16,479 bases of DNA from Thiobacillus sp. UBA2487 (GTDB lineage Bacteria > Pseudomonadota > Gammaproteobacteria > Burkholderiales > Sulfuriferulaceae): contig DDOT01000185.1 in the NCBI GenBank assembly GCA_002341815.1, positions 1-16,479 on the forward strand. The letters run 5' to 3'. Positions 1-14,034 of the stretch are shown in pieces. How positions within the stretch are numbered: position 1 is the first letter of the stretch; each line of letters begins with the position of its first letter. The notes beneath the pieces were generated by a model. The model ran no database searches. It was not told the origin of the DNA and saw nothing but the letters and a program-made list of their open reading frames with translations. Made by a program: the position numbers and the translations under genes.

Positions 1-1172
1 ACGACACCAGCACCCACAGTGCGGCCACCTTCGCGAATCGCGAAGCGCAGACCTTCTTCCATGGCCACCGGCGCAATCAATGCCACATTGACCGATACAT
101 TGTCGCCAGGCATCACCATCTCAACACCAGCCGGCAATTCTACCGCGCCAGTCACGTCCGTTGTACGGAAGTAGAATTGTGGACGATAACCATTGAAGAA
201 CGGGGTATGACGACCACCTTCATCCTTGCTCAGCACATAAATTTCAGCGCTGAAGCGGGTATGCGGCTTGATCGAACCCGGCTTGGCCAGAACCTGACCA
301 CGCTCTACGTCTTCACGCTTGGTACCGCGCAACAGAACACCAACGTTATCACCCGCCTGACCTTGATCCAGCAATTTGCGGAACATTTCCACACCCGTAC
401 AGGTGGTTTTGGTGGTGGCACGAATACCCACAATTTCAACTTCTTCACCAACTTTGATCACGCCACGTTCGATACGACCGGTCACCACCGTTCCGCGACC
501 CGATATCGAGAACACGTCTTCTACCGGCATCAGGAATGCACCATCAACCGCACGCTCCGGATCAGGAATATAGCTGTCCAGCGCATCTGCCAGACGGTAG
601 ATGGATGGCTCACCAATTTCCGATTGGTCGCCTTCCAGCGCCTTCAATGCAGAACCGGTAACAATCGGCGTATCATCGCCAGGGAATTCATATTTCGACA
701 GAAGCTCACGCACTTCCATTTCAACCAATTCCAGCAACTCAGCGTCATCCACCATGTCAGCCTTGTTCAGGTAGACAATGATGTAAGGCACCCCAACCTG
801 ACGTGCCAACAAAATGTGCTCACGGGTTTGCGGCATTGGACCGTCCGCTGCCGATACCACCAGAATTGCGCCATCCATCTGCGCCGCACCGGTAATCATG
901 TTCTTCACATAGTCAGCGTGGCCAGGACAGTCAACGTGCGCGTAGTGACGCTTTTCGGTTTCATATTCAACGTGCGCGGTGTTGATGGTGATACCGCGCG
1001 CCTTTTCTTCCGGCGCAGAGTCGATATCCGCGTAATTCTTCGCTTCACCACCAAACTTCTTCGACAAAATCGTGGTGATCGCTGCGGTCAACGTGGTCTT
1101 GCCGTGGTCAACGTGTCCAATCGTACCCACGTTTACGTGCGGCTTCGTCCGCTCAAACTTGCCTTTTGCCAT
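1..1172 (-). CDS. tuf: Elongation factor Tu, first copy in the window (3' end cut off)
   Basis: EF-Tu is the GTPase that carries aminoacyl-tRNA to the ribosomal A site. The reading frame starts at ATG (1172-1170) with [20 protein letters not shown] and continues for 390 codons plus two bases, so about five residues and the stop are outside the window. Visible motifs are the P-loop GHVDHGKT (about residues 18-25), the switch II motif DCPGH (about 80-84), the guanine-specificity motif NKADM (usually NKCD, so the Cys is Ala here), and the C-terminal barrel ending [11 protein letters not shown] ribosome binding site AAGGAA lies 6-7 bases before the ATG. The start is 18 bases after the fusA stop, as expected for the last gene of the str operon. 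The partial tuf tail at 16462-16479 shows there is a second copy. The call is certain; whether the two copies are identical cannot be seen. Confidence 0.98.
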   Translation of the reverse strand, partial: MAKGKFERTKPHVNVGTIGHVDHGKTTLTAAITTILSKKFGGEAKNYADIDSAPEEKARGITINTAHVEYETEKRHYAHVDCPGHADYVKNMITGAAQMDGAILVVSAADGPMPQTREHILLARQVGVPYIIVYLNKADMVDDAELLELVEMEVRELLSKYEFPGDDTPIVTGSALKALEGDQSEIGEPSIYRLADALDSYIPDPERAVDGAFLMPVEDVFSISGRGTVVTGRIERGVIKVGEEVEIVGIRATTKTTCTGVEMFRKLLDQGQAGDNVGVLLRGTKREDVERGQVLAKPGSIKPHTRFSAEIYVLSKDEGGRHTPFFNGYRPQFYFRTTDVTGAVELPAGVEMVMPGDNVSVNVALIAPVAMEEGLRFAIREGGRTVGAGV

Positions 1173-1190
1173 GTCTATTTCCTTGCTTGA

Positions 1191-3281
1191 TTACTTCTTG
1201 TTGATGATTGCTTCAGCCACATTCTTTGGGGCTTCTGCATACTGTTTAAATTCCATGCTGTAGGTTGCACGACCCTGGCTCATTGAGCGCAACACGGTTG
1301 AGTAACCAAACATTTCAGCCAGCGGAACCTCAGCCTTGATGACTTTACCACTCGCATTATCATCCATACCTTGAATCATGCCGCGACGTGAGGACAGATC
1401 ACCCATGACGTCACCCATATAATCTTCAGGCGTCTCCACTTCAACCGCCATCATCGGCTCAAGCAGAACAGGATTGGCCTTACGCATACCGTCTTTAAAC
1501 GCCATCGACGCAGCCATCTTGAAGGCATTTTCATTCGAATCGACATCATGGTAAGAACCATCGAACAACGTAACCTTGACATCGACAACCGGGAAACCAG
1601 CCAACACACCATTTGGCAGGGTGTCCTGCAAACCTTTGTCTACCGCCGGAATGAACTCGCGAGGGACGGTACCGCCCTTGATTGCATCCACAAACACGTA
1701 GCCTTGACCCGGCTCGCTAGGTTCGAGTTTAAGCCAAACGTGGCCATACTGACCCTTGCCACCGGATTGCTTGACGAACTTGCCTTCAACCTCGACCTGT
1801 TTGCGAATCGCTTCACGATAGGCAACTTGCGGCGCACCCACGTTAGCCTCAACCCCGAACTCACGCCTCATGCGATCCACGATGATCTCAAGGTGCAACT
1901 CGCCCATACCGGAAATAATGGTCTGACCGGTTTCTTCATCGGTTCGCACACGGAAGGACGGATCTTCTTGTGCCAAACGATTCAGGGCAATGCCCATTTT
2001 TTCCTGATCAGCCTTGGTTTTAGGCTCAACCGCAACGTGAATCACAGGCTCAGGAAACACCATACGTTCGAGAATCACGACATTCTGTTGCAAACACAAG
2101 GTGTCGCCAGTGGTTGCTTCTTTCAATCCCACTGCCGCAGCAATATCGCCGGCACGCACTTCCTTGATCTCGGAGCGCTGGTTGGCATGCATTTGCAAAA
2201 TCCGTCCAATTCGCTCTTTTTTACCCTTGATCGGGTTGTAGATAGTATCACCAGAATTCAGAACACCGGAATAAACACGGAAGAAAATCAATTGACCAAC
2301 AAACGGATCGGTCATGATTTTAAACGCGAGTGCAGAGAAAGGCTCATCATCGGAAGCATGTCGCTCAGCAGGCTCGCCGGACTCCAGCTCGCCTTTGATT
2401 GCCGGGACATCAATCGGCGCAGGCAAATAATCAATTACCGCATCCAGCATCGCCTGAACGCCCTTGTTCTTGAATGCGGAACCGCACAACATAGGAACAA
2501 TTTCGCTGGCAATGGTTCGCGTACGCAAAGCCACCTTGATTTCCTCGGCAGACAAGGAACCAGACTCAAGGTACTTGTTCATCAACTCTTCACTGGCTTC
2601 GGCCGCCGCTTCCACCATCTTTTCATGCCACTCTTGGGCAAGATCTTGCAAGTCAGCAGGAATTTCACGCTCTTCAAAGCGCATACCCTGGCTGCTATCA
2701 TCCCAATAGATCGCCTTCATCTTGATCAGGTCAACAACGCCCTCAAACTTGTCCTCTGCGCCAATTGGCACCTGAACAGGAATCGGGTTGGCCTTCAGGC
2801 GAGCACGCATCTGCTCATACACTTTGAAGAAGTTAGCCCCGGTACGGTCCATCTTGTTGACGAAAGCCAGACGCGGAACGCCATACTTATTTGCTTGACG
2901 CCATACCGTTTCCGACTGGGGTTGCACACCACCCACCGCACAATACACCATGCATGCGCCGTCCAGAACCCGCATGGACCGTTCAACCTCGATTGTGAAG
3001 TCCACGTGTCCCGGCGTATCAATAATATTGATGTGATGCTCCGGGTAATTATTGTCCATACCACGCCAGAAACAGGTGGTAGCAGCCGACGTAATGGTGA
3101 TGCCGCGCTCTTGCTCTTGCTCCATCCAGTCCATTGTCGCAGCGCCATCGTGCACTTCACCGATTTTATGTGACACACCAGTGTAGTAAAGGATTCGTTC
3201 TGTTGTGGTGGTTTTGCCAGCGTCGATATGAGCGCTGATGCCAATATTGCGATATCGTTCGATTGGGGTTTTACGTGCCAC
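1191..3281 (-). CDS. fusA: Elongation factor G, ribosomal translocase
   Basis: EF-G is the GTPase that drives translocation of tRNA and mRNA after peptide bond formation and, with RRF, splits ribosomes. The protein is 696 residues, close to the usual 700. It shows the G1 motif AHIDAGKT (17-24), the switch I stretch [12 protein letters not shown] (57-68), the G3 motif DTPGH (88-92) and the G4 motif NKMD (142-145). Domains II to V follow, with the domain IV sequence [13 protein letters not shown] and the C-terminal [11 protein letters not shown]. The start is GTG at 3281 (Val-Ala-Arg-Lys-Thr), which matches the conserved N-terminus [12 protein letters not shown]. The Shine-Dalgarno signal is weak, with only GGA about a dozen bases upstream. 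It lies in the str operon, 192 bases after rpsG and 18 bases before tuf. The upstream gap has strong inverted repeats that could influence its expression. Confidence 0.99.
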   Translation of the reverse strand: MARKTPIERYRNIGISAHIDAGKTTTTERILYYTGVSHKIGEVHDGAATMDWMEQEQERGITITSAATTCFWRGMDNNYPEHHINIIDTPGHVDFTIEVERSMRVLDGACMVYCAVGGVQPQSETVWRQANKYGVPRLAFVNKMDRTGANFFKVYEQMRARLKANPIPVQVPIGAEDKFEGVVDLIKMKAIYWDDSSQGMRFEEREIPADLQDLAQEWHEKMVEAAAEASEELMNKYLESGSLSAEEIKVALRTRTIASEIVPMLCGSAFKNKGVQAMLDAVIDYLPAPIDVPAIKGELESGEPAERHASDDEPFSALAFKIMTDPFVGQLIFFRVYSGVLNSGDTIYNPIKGKKERIGRILQMHANQRSEIKEVRAGDIAAAVGLKEATTGDTLCLQQNVVILERMVFPEPVIHVAVEPKTKADQEKMGIALNRLAQEDPSFRVRTDEETGQTIISGMGELHLEIIVDRMRREFGVEANVGAPQVAYREAIRKQVEVEGKFVKQSGGKGQYGHVWLKLEPSEPGQGYVFVDAIKGGTVPREFIPAVDKGLQDTLPNGVLAGFPVVDVKVTLFDGSYHDVDSNENAFKMAASMAFKDGMRKANPVLLEPMMAVEVETPEDYMGDVMGDLSSRRGMIQGMDDNASGKVIKAEVPLAEMFGYSTVLRSMSQGRATYSMEFKQYAEAPKNVAEAIINKK

Positions 3282-3388
3282 TTTTCAGGTATCCAGAAAT
3301 ATTGCCGGCGCATGAGCACCAGATGGTTTAGTCACAGAGGTCATTCACACGACCCTTCAATAACCGCCTTTTACAGCGGCGCATGCGC

Positions 3389-3437
3389 AATATGCACGAA
3401 ATGCGCGGCATTGTCCACCACGCATTTCATGCATATT
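3389..3437 (-). promoter_or_regulatory. Long inverted repeat between rpsG and fusA
   Basis: Two 17-base arms (3389-3405 and 3421-3437) are inverted copies with one difference, and the loop is 15 bases. In the minus-strand transcript the difference is a G-U pair, so the mRNA stem would be fully paired. There is no U-tract after it, so an intrinsic terminator is unlikely. An RNase III processing site, an mRNA stability element or a protein binding site would fit better. The palindrome GCGCATGCGC (3379-3388) adjoins it downstream and could compete for pairing. Confidence 0.6.
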
Positions 3438-3440
3438 ACA

Positions 3441-3468
3441 AACAGGCTATTGCGAACAATCGCCTGTT
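3441..3468 (-). promoter_or_regulatory. Hairpin just after the rpsG stop codon
   Basis: In the transcript, AACAGGC (seven bases) pairs with GCCTGTT, then there is one mismatch, then ATTG pairs with CAAT around a TTCG loop. It begins five bases after the rpsG stop and is followed by TGTAATATG, which has only a poor U-tract. It could be a weak attenuator or a 3'-end protecting hairpin that lowers readthrough from rpsG to fusA. The role is inferred; the pairing is directly visible. Confidence 0.5.
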
Positions 3469-3473
3469 GAGAA

Positions 3474-3989
<516 letters not shown>

Positions 3990-4001
3990 CTATTACGATA
4001 A

Positions 4002-4379
4002 TCAAGCCTTCTTGGGTCGTTTAGCACCGTATTTTGAACGGCTTTGTTTACGATCCTTGACACCTGCTGTATCAAGACTGCCACGAACAGTGTGATAACG
4101 CACACCTGGCAAATCCTTGACACGACCGCCACGAATCAAAACCACAGAGTGTTCCTGCAGGTTATGACCTTCACCACCGATATAGCTGGTGACTTCGAAA
4201 CCGTTGGTCAGTCGCACGCGAGCTACTTTACGCAGGGCTGAGTTTGGCTTCTTTGGCGTCGTCGTATAAACACGGGTACACACACCCCGTTTTTGTGGAC
4301 AGGCTTCAAGAGCAGGCACTTTGCTCTTTACTCGCTTTGCGGCACGCGGCTTGCGCACCAGCTGGTTGATCGTTGGCAT
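4002..4379 (-). CDS. rpsL: 30S ribosomal protein S12
   Basis: S12 sits at the decoding centre of the 30S subunit and controls the accuracy of codon reading. The protein has 125 residues when started at ATG 4379 ([12 protein letters not shown]), the family's normal start; an upstream in-frame GTG extension has no family support. The ribosome binding site is GGAAAG, five or so bases upstream. Lys43 (in TTPKKPNS) and Lys88 (in [10 protein letters not shown]) are both present, so the classical streptomycin-resistance positions look wild type. Asp89, the residue methylthiolated by RimO in other bacteria, is also present. It is the first gene of the str operon, 139 bases after rpoC, and a strong promoter lies at the end of rpoC. 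Confidence 0.99.
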   Translation of the reverse strand: MPTINQLVRKPRAAKRVKSKVPALEACPQKRGVCTRVYTTTPKKPNSALRKVARVRLTNGFEVTSYIGGEGHNLQEHSVVLIRGGRVKDLPGVRYHTVRGSLDTAGVKDRKQSRSKYGAKRPKKA

Positions 4380-4456
4380 ACGCTTTCCAGTATTAAAAAA
4401 ATCACTCCTTCGTCGCTCCTTGAGCAACGGTGGATACACTACATCCGATTCACTTA

Positions 4457-4481
4457 TTCACCGAAGATACGCTCCGGTGAA
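4457..4481 (-). promoter_or_regulatory. Hairpin in the rpsL (str operon) leader
   Basis: The transcript arms TTCACCGGAG and CTTCGGTGAA pair over ten positions (one G-U) around the loop CGTAT. If transcription starts about 4488 from the promoter described next, this hairpin lies within a few bases of the mRNA 5' end, where it could protect the message. It is not followed by a U-run in the direction of transcription, so it is not a terminator for rpoC. Confidence 0.5.
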
Positions 4482-4493
4482 AAAAGATCTCGG

Positions 4494-4522
4494 ATGATAT
4501 CTTCTTTGAAACCGGGTGTCAA
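4494..4522 (-). promoter_or_regulatory. Sigma-70 promoter of the str operon, overlapping the rpoC stop
   Basis: On the minus strand a perfect -35 hexamer TTGACA (4522-4517) is followed by a 17-base spacer (4516-4500) and the -10 hexamer TATCAT (4499-4494, five of six to consensus). The rpoC TGA stop lies inside the -35 box. The predicted start is about 4488, giving a leader of roughly 110 bases before rpsL. Hexamers and spacing are seen directly; that it drives rpsL-rpsG-fusA-tuf is inferred from position and orientation. Confidence 0.75.
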
Positions 4523-7500
4523 GCAGACGCCCCGTCATCCAGAACCTCTGCTACTTCGAATACATCGTGCTCACTCAGGCCGCCACTATCCTGCGCGTGT
4601 TGACGACGTGTTTTGTGGTACGCCAACCCCGTACCTGCCGGAATCAAACGACCAACGATGACATTTTCTTTCAAGCCGCGCAGGTCATCGCGTTTGCCCA
4701 TGATAGCGGCTTCGGTGAGTACCCGAGTCGTTTCCTGGAACGATGCTGCCGAGATGAACGAATCGGTCGACAAGGAAGCCTTGGTAATACCCAGCAAGAT
4801 ATACTCAAAACTGGCTGGCGCTTTATCTTCGGCAACGACGCGCTCGTTTTCAATCAACAATTCGGCACGTTCAACCTGTTCGCCTTGAATAAATTTGGTA
4901 TCACCCGGATCCGTGATGTTCACTCGGCGCAACATTTGCCGCACAATCACTTCAATATGTTTGTCGTTAATCTTGACACCCTGGAGCCGATACACTTCCT
5001 GCACTTCATCGGTAATATAACGACTGAGCGCTTCCACTCCTTTCAGGGCCAGAATGTCATGCGGATCGACAGGTCCGTCCACCATCATTTCACCCTTGTT
5101 CACGACTTGGCCATCATGCGCCATGACATGTTTTTCTTTTGGAATGAGATACTCATGCTTCACCCCATCCAAATCGGTGATTTCGAGGCGTTGCTTACCC
5201 TTGGTATCTTTACCGAATGAGACCGTTCCCGTAACCGGGGCCAGCATGCCGGCATCTTTGGGTGATCGTGCTTCAAACAATTCCGCAACGCGCGGCAGAC
5301 CACCGGTAATGTCGCGGGTTTTGGACGACTCCTGCGGAATACGCGCCAGCACTTCACCCACCCCAACCTCTTGGCCATCTTTCACCGTAATCAGCGAACC
5401 GATATGGAATGTAATGTTAACTGGAGTCTCGGTGCCTGCAATTTTAACTTCTGCACCATTTGCGTCTAGCAGCTTCACCTGTGGACGCAGGCCCTTGTTG
5501 CTGGAACCGGCACGTCGTTTCGGATCAATCACGACCAGCGTAGACAAGCCTGTGACTTCATCAATCTGCTTGGCTACCGTCACACCTTCTTCAATATTTT
5601 CATAGCGGATACGACCGGAATATTCGGTAATAATCGGACGGGTATGCGGATCCCACATCGCCATGACTTGACCAGCTTTGATCTTGTCACCGTCCTTAAC
5701 CAGCAAAGATGCGCCATACGGCACTTTATGCCGCTCCCGCTCGCGACCGCTTTCATTCATGATCACCAACTCACCACTACGCGCGATGACCACCCATTCA
5801 TTTTTAGCATTCACCACATAGCGCATGGCTGCGCTGAATGCAACTGTGCCTGCTGATTTTGATTCCAACTGGCTTGCTGCTGCGGAACGAGAGGCCGCTC
5901 CACCAATGTGGAATGTACGCATGGTTAGCTGTGTACCCGGCTCGCCAATCGACTGGGCTGCAATCACCCCTACTGCCTCACCCACGTTAACCAGATGGCC
6001 TCGTCCCAAATCTCGACCATAACACTTACTGCACAAACCATAACGCGTATCACAGGTAAGTGGCGTACGCACCTTGACTTCGTCCACACCGGTTGCTTCC
6101 AGCATGTCGGCCAGATTTTCGTCCAACATGACACCTGCCGGAATCAGAACGTTACCCGATTCGGGACTGAGCACATCAACCGCGGTCACACGACCCAGCA
6201 CACGATCACGCAAGGCTTCGATGACCTCGCCACCTTCCACCAGCGCCTTTAGTAACACACCTTCAGTTGTACCGCAGTCATCTTCAATGACAACCAAATC
6301 CTGCGTAACATCGACCAGACGACGTGTCAGATAGCCCGAATTAGCTGTTTTCAGCGCCGTATCGGCAAGCCCCTTACGTGCGCCGTGGGTCGAAATGAAG
6401 TATTGCAGAACGTTCAGACCTTCACGGAAGTTAGCGGTAATCGGGGTTTCAATAATCGAACCGTCCGGTTTCGCCATCAGGCCACGCATTCCTGCCAACT
6501 GACGAATCTGCGCCGCAGAACCCCGTGCGCCGGAATCCGCCATCATGTAAATTGCGTTGAAAGACTCCTGAGTGGTCTGTTTACCCTCACGATCGATAAC
6601 CGGCTCACTTCCCAACTGGGTCATCATGGCTTTTGCCACCTGATCGCCTGCACGGCCCCAGATATCAACCACCTTGTTATATCGTTCACCTTGGGTAACC
6701 AAACCGGAAACGTACTGCGCTTCAATCTCTTGCACTTCTTTTTCAGATGCACTGATGATGTCGTGTTTTTGTTTTGGCACCAGCATATCATCAACACAAA
6801 TCGACATACCACCGCGGGTTGCATAGGTGAATCCGGTATACATCAGCTTATCAGCCAGCAGCACCGTGTCACGTAGCCCACATAGGCGGAAACTGGCATT
6901 GATCAAACGTGAGATTTCTTTCTTCTTCAGAATCTTGTTGACATAACTAAACGGCAACCCGGCCGGCAGAATCTCTGACAGTAAAGATCTGCCAACGGTG
7001 GTCTCGTAACGCGTAACTTTCTCTTGGCGTTCACCGGACTCGTTCAACCATGCCTCGCGGATTCGTACCGACACCTTGGCATTCAGCTCCACCTGCCGAG
7101 ACTCATAAGCGCGCAGCACTTCAGATACATCGGCAAACATCATGCCTTCACCTTGGGCATTGACGCGCTCGCGGGTCATGTAATACAGGCCGAGGACGAT
7201 ATCCTGAGACGGGACAATAATCGGTTCGCCGTTAGCTGGCGACAATACATTATTGGATGCCAGCATCAAGGTGCGGGCTTCCATTTGTGCTTCAAGGGAC
7301 AATGGCACGTGAACAGCCATTTGGTCACCGTCAAAGTCAGCGTTAAACGCAGCGCAGACCAACGGGTGGAGTTGAATTGCCTTGCCCTCGATCAAGGTTG
7401 GCTCGAACGCCTGAATCCCCAAGCGGTGCAAGGTTGGGGCACGATTCAGCAAAACCGGATGTTCACGAATCACATCTTCGAGGATATCCCATACAACGGG

Positions 7501-8715
7501 CTCTTCCAATTCAACCATGCGCTTCGCAGCTTTAATGGTGGTAGCCAAGCCCATCACTTCCAATTTATGGAAGATAAACGGTTTGAACAGTTCCAATGCC
7601 ATCTTCTTGGGCAACCCGCATTGATGCAAACGCAATTGCGGCCCCACCACAATCACCGAGCGACCGGAATAGTCAACCCGTTTACCCAACAGGTTTTGAC
7701 GGAAACGACCGCCCTTACCCTTAATCATGTCTGCCAGTGATTTCAACGGACGCTTGTTAGCGCCAGTCATCGCCTTGCCCCGGCGACCGTTATCCAACAG
7801 AGAGTCAACGGCCTCTTGCAACATGCGCTTTTCATTGCGCACAATAATCTCGGGCGCCTTGAGTTCGAGCAATCGCTTCAGGCGGTTGTTGCGGTTGATA
7901 ACACGTCGGTACAGATCATTCAAATCCGACGTGGCAAAGCGACCGCCATCCAGCGGCACCAGCGGGCGCAATTCAGGAGGTAATACAGGCAAAACTTCTA
8001 GCACCATCCATTCCGGCTTGATGCCGGATTTTTGGAAAGCCTCGATAACCTTCATCCGCTTGGCTAATTTTTTGATCTTGGTGTCTGAACCGGTCTTCGC
8101 CAAGTCTTGGCGAATTCCTTCCATTTCACCCGGAACATCGATGCCCTTGAGCATCTCACGTATGCCCTCTGCACCCATGCTTGCGCGAAACTCGTCGCCA
8201 TATTCATCGAATTTGGCCATGTAGTCGTCTTCTGTCAGCAACTGACCACGCGCCAAGGGCGTCATGCCGGGATCGGTAACCACATAAGCTTCAAAATACA
8301 AGACGCGTTCAATGTCGCGCAATGTCATGTCCAGCACCATCCCCAAACGGGATGGCAACGATTTCAGAAACCAGATGTGGGCAACCGGACTGGCCAATTC
8401 AATATGCCCCATCCGTTCGCGACGAACTTTGGACAGGGTGACCTCGACGCCGCACTTTTCACAGATCACACCGCGGTGTTTCAGCCTTTTGTATTTTCCG
8501 CACAAGCACTCGTAATCTTTAACCGGGCCAAAAATTTTGGCACAAAACAAACCATCACGTTCCGGTTTGAACGTACGATAGTTAATTGTTTCCGGTTTCT
8601 TCACTTCTCCGTACGACCAACTACGGATTTTTTCCGGTGATGCCAAGCCAATCTTGATGGCATCAAATTCTTCTTCTTGCGTAACTTGTTTAAACAGATC
8701 CAGCAAGGCTTTCAT
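4519..8715 (-). CDS. rpoC: DNA-directed RNA polymerase subunit beta'
   Basis: Beta' is the largest polymerase subunit and carries the catalytic magnesium site. The protein has 1398 residues, close to the usual 1400. The zinc-binding cysteines C70, C72, C85 and C88 ([16 protein letters not shown]) are present. The catalytic motif NADFDGDQ supplies Asp460, Asp462 and Asp464, at the same numbers as in Escherichia coli. A second zinc site shows as DDCGTTEG (near 815) and [14 protein letters not shown] (near 890-900). The trigger-loop region has MADSGARGS and the bridge-helix region [23 protein letters not shown]. The ATG at 8715 is preceded by GGAGAGAATTT. It lies 60 bases after rpoB with no terminator between, so the two are co-transcribed. 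Its stop overlaps the str promoter. Confidence 0.99.
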   Translation of the reverse strand: MKALLDLFKQVTQEEEFDAIKIGLASPEKIRSWSYGEVKKPETINYRTFKPERDGLFCAKIFGPVKDYECLCGKYKRLKHRGVICEKCGVEVTLSKVRRERMGHIELASPVAHIWFLKSLPSRLGMVLDMTLRDIERVLYFEAYVVTDPGMTPLARGQLLTEDDYMAKFDEYGDEFRASMGAEGIREMLKGIDVPGEMEGIRQDLAKTGSDTKIKKLAKRMKVIEAFQKSGIKPEWMVLEVLPVLPPELRPLVPLDGGRFATSDLNDLYRRVINRNNRLKRLLELKAPEIIVRNEKRMLQEAVDSLLDNGRRGKAMTGANKRPLKSLADMIKGKGGRFRQNLLGKRVDYSGRSVIVVGPQLRLHQCGLPKKMALELFKPFIFHKLEVMGLATTIKAAKRMVELEEPVVWDILEDVIREHPVLLNRAPTLHRLGIQAFEPTLIEGKAIQLHPLVCAAFNADFDGDQMAVHVPLSLEAQMEARTLMLASNNVLSPANGEPIIVPSQDIVLGLYYMTRERVNAQGEGMMFADVSEVLRAYESRQVELNAKVSVRIREAWLNESGERQEKVTRYETTVGRSLLSEILPAGLPFSYVNKILKKKEISRLINASFRLCGLRDTVLLADKLMYTGFTYATRGGMSICVDDMLVPKQKHDIISASEKEVQEIEAQYVSGLVTQGERYNKVVDIWGRAGDQVAKAMMTQLGSEPVIDREGKQTTQESFNAIYMMADSGARGSAAQIRQLAGMRGLMAKPDGSIIETPITANFREGLNVLQYFISTHGARKGLADTALKTANSGYLTRRLVDVTQDLVVIEDDCGTTEGVLLKALVEGGEVIEALRDRVLGRVTAVDVLSPESGNVLIPAGVMLDENLADMLEATGVDEVKVRTPLTCDTRYGLCSKCYGRDLGRGHLVNVGEAVGVIAAQSIGEPGTQLTMRTFHIGGAASRSAAASQLESKSAGTVAFSAAMRYVVNAKNEWVVIARSGELVIMNESGRERERHKVPYGASLLVKDGDKIKAGQVMAMWDPHTRPIITEYSGRIRYENIEEGVTVAKQIDEVTGLSTLVVIDPKRRAGSSNKGLRPQVKLLDANGAEVKIAGTETPVNITFHIGSLITVKDGQEVGVGEVLARIPQESSKTRDITGGLPRVAELFEARSPKDAGMLAPVTGTVSFGKDTKGKQRLEITDLDGVKHEYLIPKEKHVMAHDGQVVNKGEMMVDGPVDPHDILALKGVEALSRYITDEVQEVYRLQGVKINDKHIEVIVRQMLRRVNITDPGDTKFIQGEQVERAELLIENERVVAEDKAPASFEYILLGITKASLSTDSFISAASFQETTRVLTEAAIMGKRDDLRGLKENVIVGRLIPAGTGLAYHKTRRQHAQDSGGLSEHDVFEVAEVLDDGASA

Positions 8716-8775
8716 AAATTCTCTCCAGTGAGGCTATCAAGCGTTATGGGTGGGCTGTGTGCGTTACCCCGACGT

Positions 8776-12849
<4,074 letters not shown>

Positions 12850-12861
12850 TGGATCTCCATC

Positions 12862-12870
12862 AGGGAACAA
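12862..12870 (-). repeat. 9-bp direct repeat, copy nearer rpoB
   Basis: TTGTTCCCT on the minus strand, identical to the copy at 12955-12963. The two copies bracket an 84-base segment (12871-12954) made almost wholly of two hairpins. This could be a target-site duplication around a small inserted element, or chance. Confidence 0.6.
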
Positions 12871-12873
12871 GCG

Positions 12874-12927
12874 CAGAAGGCAGAAGACAACGACCCGATT
12901 GGCGATGTCGTTGTCTTCTGCCTTCTG
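12874..12927 (-). promoter_or_regulatory. 21-bp perfect stem between rplL and rpoB, likely RNase III site
   Basis: Arms 12874-12894 and 12907-12927 are exact inverted copies (21 bp) separated by a 12-base loop. No U-tract follows, so it should not act as an intrinsic terminator. A long uninterrupted duplex in the L7/L12-beta gap is what RNase III would cleave; in Escherichia coli an RNase III processing site and an attenuator are known in this same gap. The function is inferred from structure and place. Confidence 0.75.
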
Positions 12928-12955
12928 TGCCATCCGGCAGGCCGGACGGCACAGA
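12924..12955 (-). promoter_or_regulatory. Second hairpin after rplL, REP-like, overlapping the 21-bp stem
   Basis: In the transcript TCTGTGCCGTCCGGC pairs with GCCGGATGGCACAGA (15 pairs including one G-U) with a tiny CT loop. It begins nine bases after the rplL stop. Its last four bases (12924-12927) are also the first bases of the 21-bp stem, so both cannot be fully formed at once. It could be the rplL 3'-end stabiliser or a pause/attenuator structure. The core GCCGGATGGC resembles REP-type hairpins. Confidence 0.65.
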
Positions 12956-12963
12956 GGGAACAA
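12955..12963 (-). repeat. 9-bp direct repeat, copy at the rplL stop
   Basis: TTGTTCCCT on the minus strand, immediately after the rplL TAA. It matches 12862-12870 exactly and marks the upstream edge of the hairpin-rich segment. Confidence 0.6.
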
Positions 12964-13344
12964 TTACTTGATTTCAGCGGTTGCGCCAGCTTCAATCAGT
13001 TGTTTGAGGATTGATTCAGCCTCAGCCTTAGGCACGCCTTCCTTCACAGGTTTAGGGGCACCATCAACCAGGTCTTTGGCTTCTTTCAAGCCCAGACCGG
13101 TGATCGCACGCACCACTTTAATGGCGTTAACCTTGTTGTCGCCAGCCTTGGTCAGGATAACGTCAAACTCAGTCTTTTCTTCTGCAGCAGGTGCAGCAGC
13201 ACCAGCAGCAGGAGCAGCGGCAACTGCTACAGCAGCTGCAGCAGAAACACCGAATTTTTCTTCCATGTCCTTGATCAGTTCGGACAATTCCAGCACGGTC
13301 ATACCGGCGATAGCGTCGAGGATTTCAGCTTTGGATAAAGCCAT
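12964..13344 (-). CDS. rplL: 50S ribosomal protein L7/L12
   Basis: L7/L12 is the multicopy stalk protein that recruits and activates the translational GTPases EF-Tu, EF-G, IF2 and RF3. The protein has 126 residues. The N-terminal dimerisation part [20 protein letters not shown] anchors to L10. The hinge (about 34-55) is alanine-rich, with runs such as [15 protein letters not shown]. The C-terminal factor-binding domain has [20 protein letters not shown] and ends [14 protein letters not shown] 13344 follows GGAGAAACAAA. It is 51 bases after rplJ, so the two stalk proteins are made from one message, with L7/L12 expected in excess. After the stop come the two hairpins that separate it from rpoB. 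Confidence 0.99.
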   Translation of the reverse strand: MALSKAEILDAIAGMTVLELSELIKDMEEKFGVSAAAAVAVAAAPAAGAAAPAAEEKTEFDVILTKAGDNKVNAIKVVRAITGLGLKEAKDLVDGAPKPVKEGVPKAEAESILKQLIEAGATAEIK

Positions 13345-13395
13345 TTTGTTTCTCCAGAAAATAAGTCAAATGTCGAAATGACGGATTGCAACCAC

Positions 13396-13917
13396 TCAGG
13401 CAGCCTGTTTGTCACGTACTGCGGCAAGGCCGCGGACAAAACGGGTCGGAACTTCATTAAGCGTACGCACAAACTGGCCAATCGGCGCTTGCATGGTACC
13501 CATAAGTTTTGCCAACAATTCATCGCGACTAGGCATGTTGGCCAAATTGGCCACGTCTTTGGCAGACATGACAAAGTTGGGCATTGCACCAGCCTTGATA
13601 ACCAGCTTATCATTGGTTTTGGCAAACTCGGAAAGCACTTTGGCGGCGGATACCGGGTCAGTCGATATGCCATACACAAGCGGGCCAACCAATTGATCAG
13701 CCAATCCTGCAAATGACGTACCTTCCACGGCACGACGAACCAGAGTGTTCTTGAGGACACGCAAATAAACACCATTCGCACGCGCTTTAGCGCGCAAAAC
13801 AGTCATGTTGACTACTGTCAAACCGCGATATTCTGCGACCACAATTGCTTGTGCATTGACCAGCTTTTCGCTCAAGTCGGCAACAACTGCCTGTTTCTCT
13901 ACAAGATTCAGACTCAA
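13396..13917 (-). CDS. rplJ: 50S ribosomal protein L10
   Basis: L10 is the base of the ribosomal stalk: its N-terminal domain binds 23S rRNA and its C-terminal helix binds the L7/L12 dimers. The protein has 173 residues and begins (M)[18 protein letters not shown], with the conserved [18 protein letters not shown] and [14 protein letters not shown]. The start is TTG at 13917, preceded at seven bases by AGGAGG, an essentially perfect Shine-Dalgarno; the next ATG would cut away conserved sequence. It lies 252 bases after rplA, and that gap contains an L10-type leader, so autogenous repression by the L10-L7/L12 complex is expected. The rare start codon may further limit translation. Confidence 0.98.
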   Translation of the reverse strand: MSLNLVEKQAVVADLSEKLVNAQAIVVAEYRGLTVVNMTVLRAKARANGVYLRVLKNTLVRRAVEGTSFAGLADQLVGPLVYGISTDPVSAAKVLSEFAKTNDKLVIKAGAMPNFVMSAKDVANLANMPSRDELLAKLMGTMQAPIGQFVRTLNEVPTRFVRGLAAVRDKQAA

Positions 13918-14034
13918 GGTCTTACCTCCTCACTTGAACATCGTTAACCCTAAATCAGGCAACGAAAATCGACGACCTTACTTCAGGAGACACCTGCATT
14001 AACAGCTAAATCCCGTTTCTGGTTACGTCGTCTA

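Noticed and set aside
177..1190. Open frame of 337 codons on the plus strand, antisense to tuf
   Set aside because: A shadow of the strongly biased tuf gene, with no family resemblance.
1548..3173. Open frame of 541 codons on the plus strand, antisense to fusA
   Set aside because: It is the exact antisense of EF-G, has no recognisable domain or ribosome binding site, and its composition (rich in His, Arg, Asn) is that expected from the reverse of a biased coding sequence.
4380..4439. N-terminal extension of rpsL from an upstream GTG
   Set aside because: S12 has a strongly conserved start MPTINQL; the extension lies in the leader and has no ribosome binding site at suitable distance.
7024..7740. 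Antisense open frame of 238 codons within rpoC (and a similar one at 4516-5220)
   Set aside because: Entirely covered by the intact rpoC frame, with no independent start signals; treated as shadows.
12850..12963. N-terminal extension of rpoB by 38 codons up to the rplL stop
   Set aside because: The extra codons translate the hairpin DNA, have no RpoB similarity, and a good ribosome binding site precedes the normal ATG at 12849.
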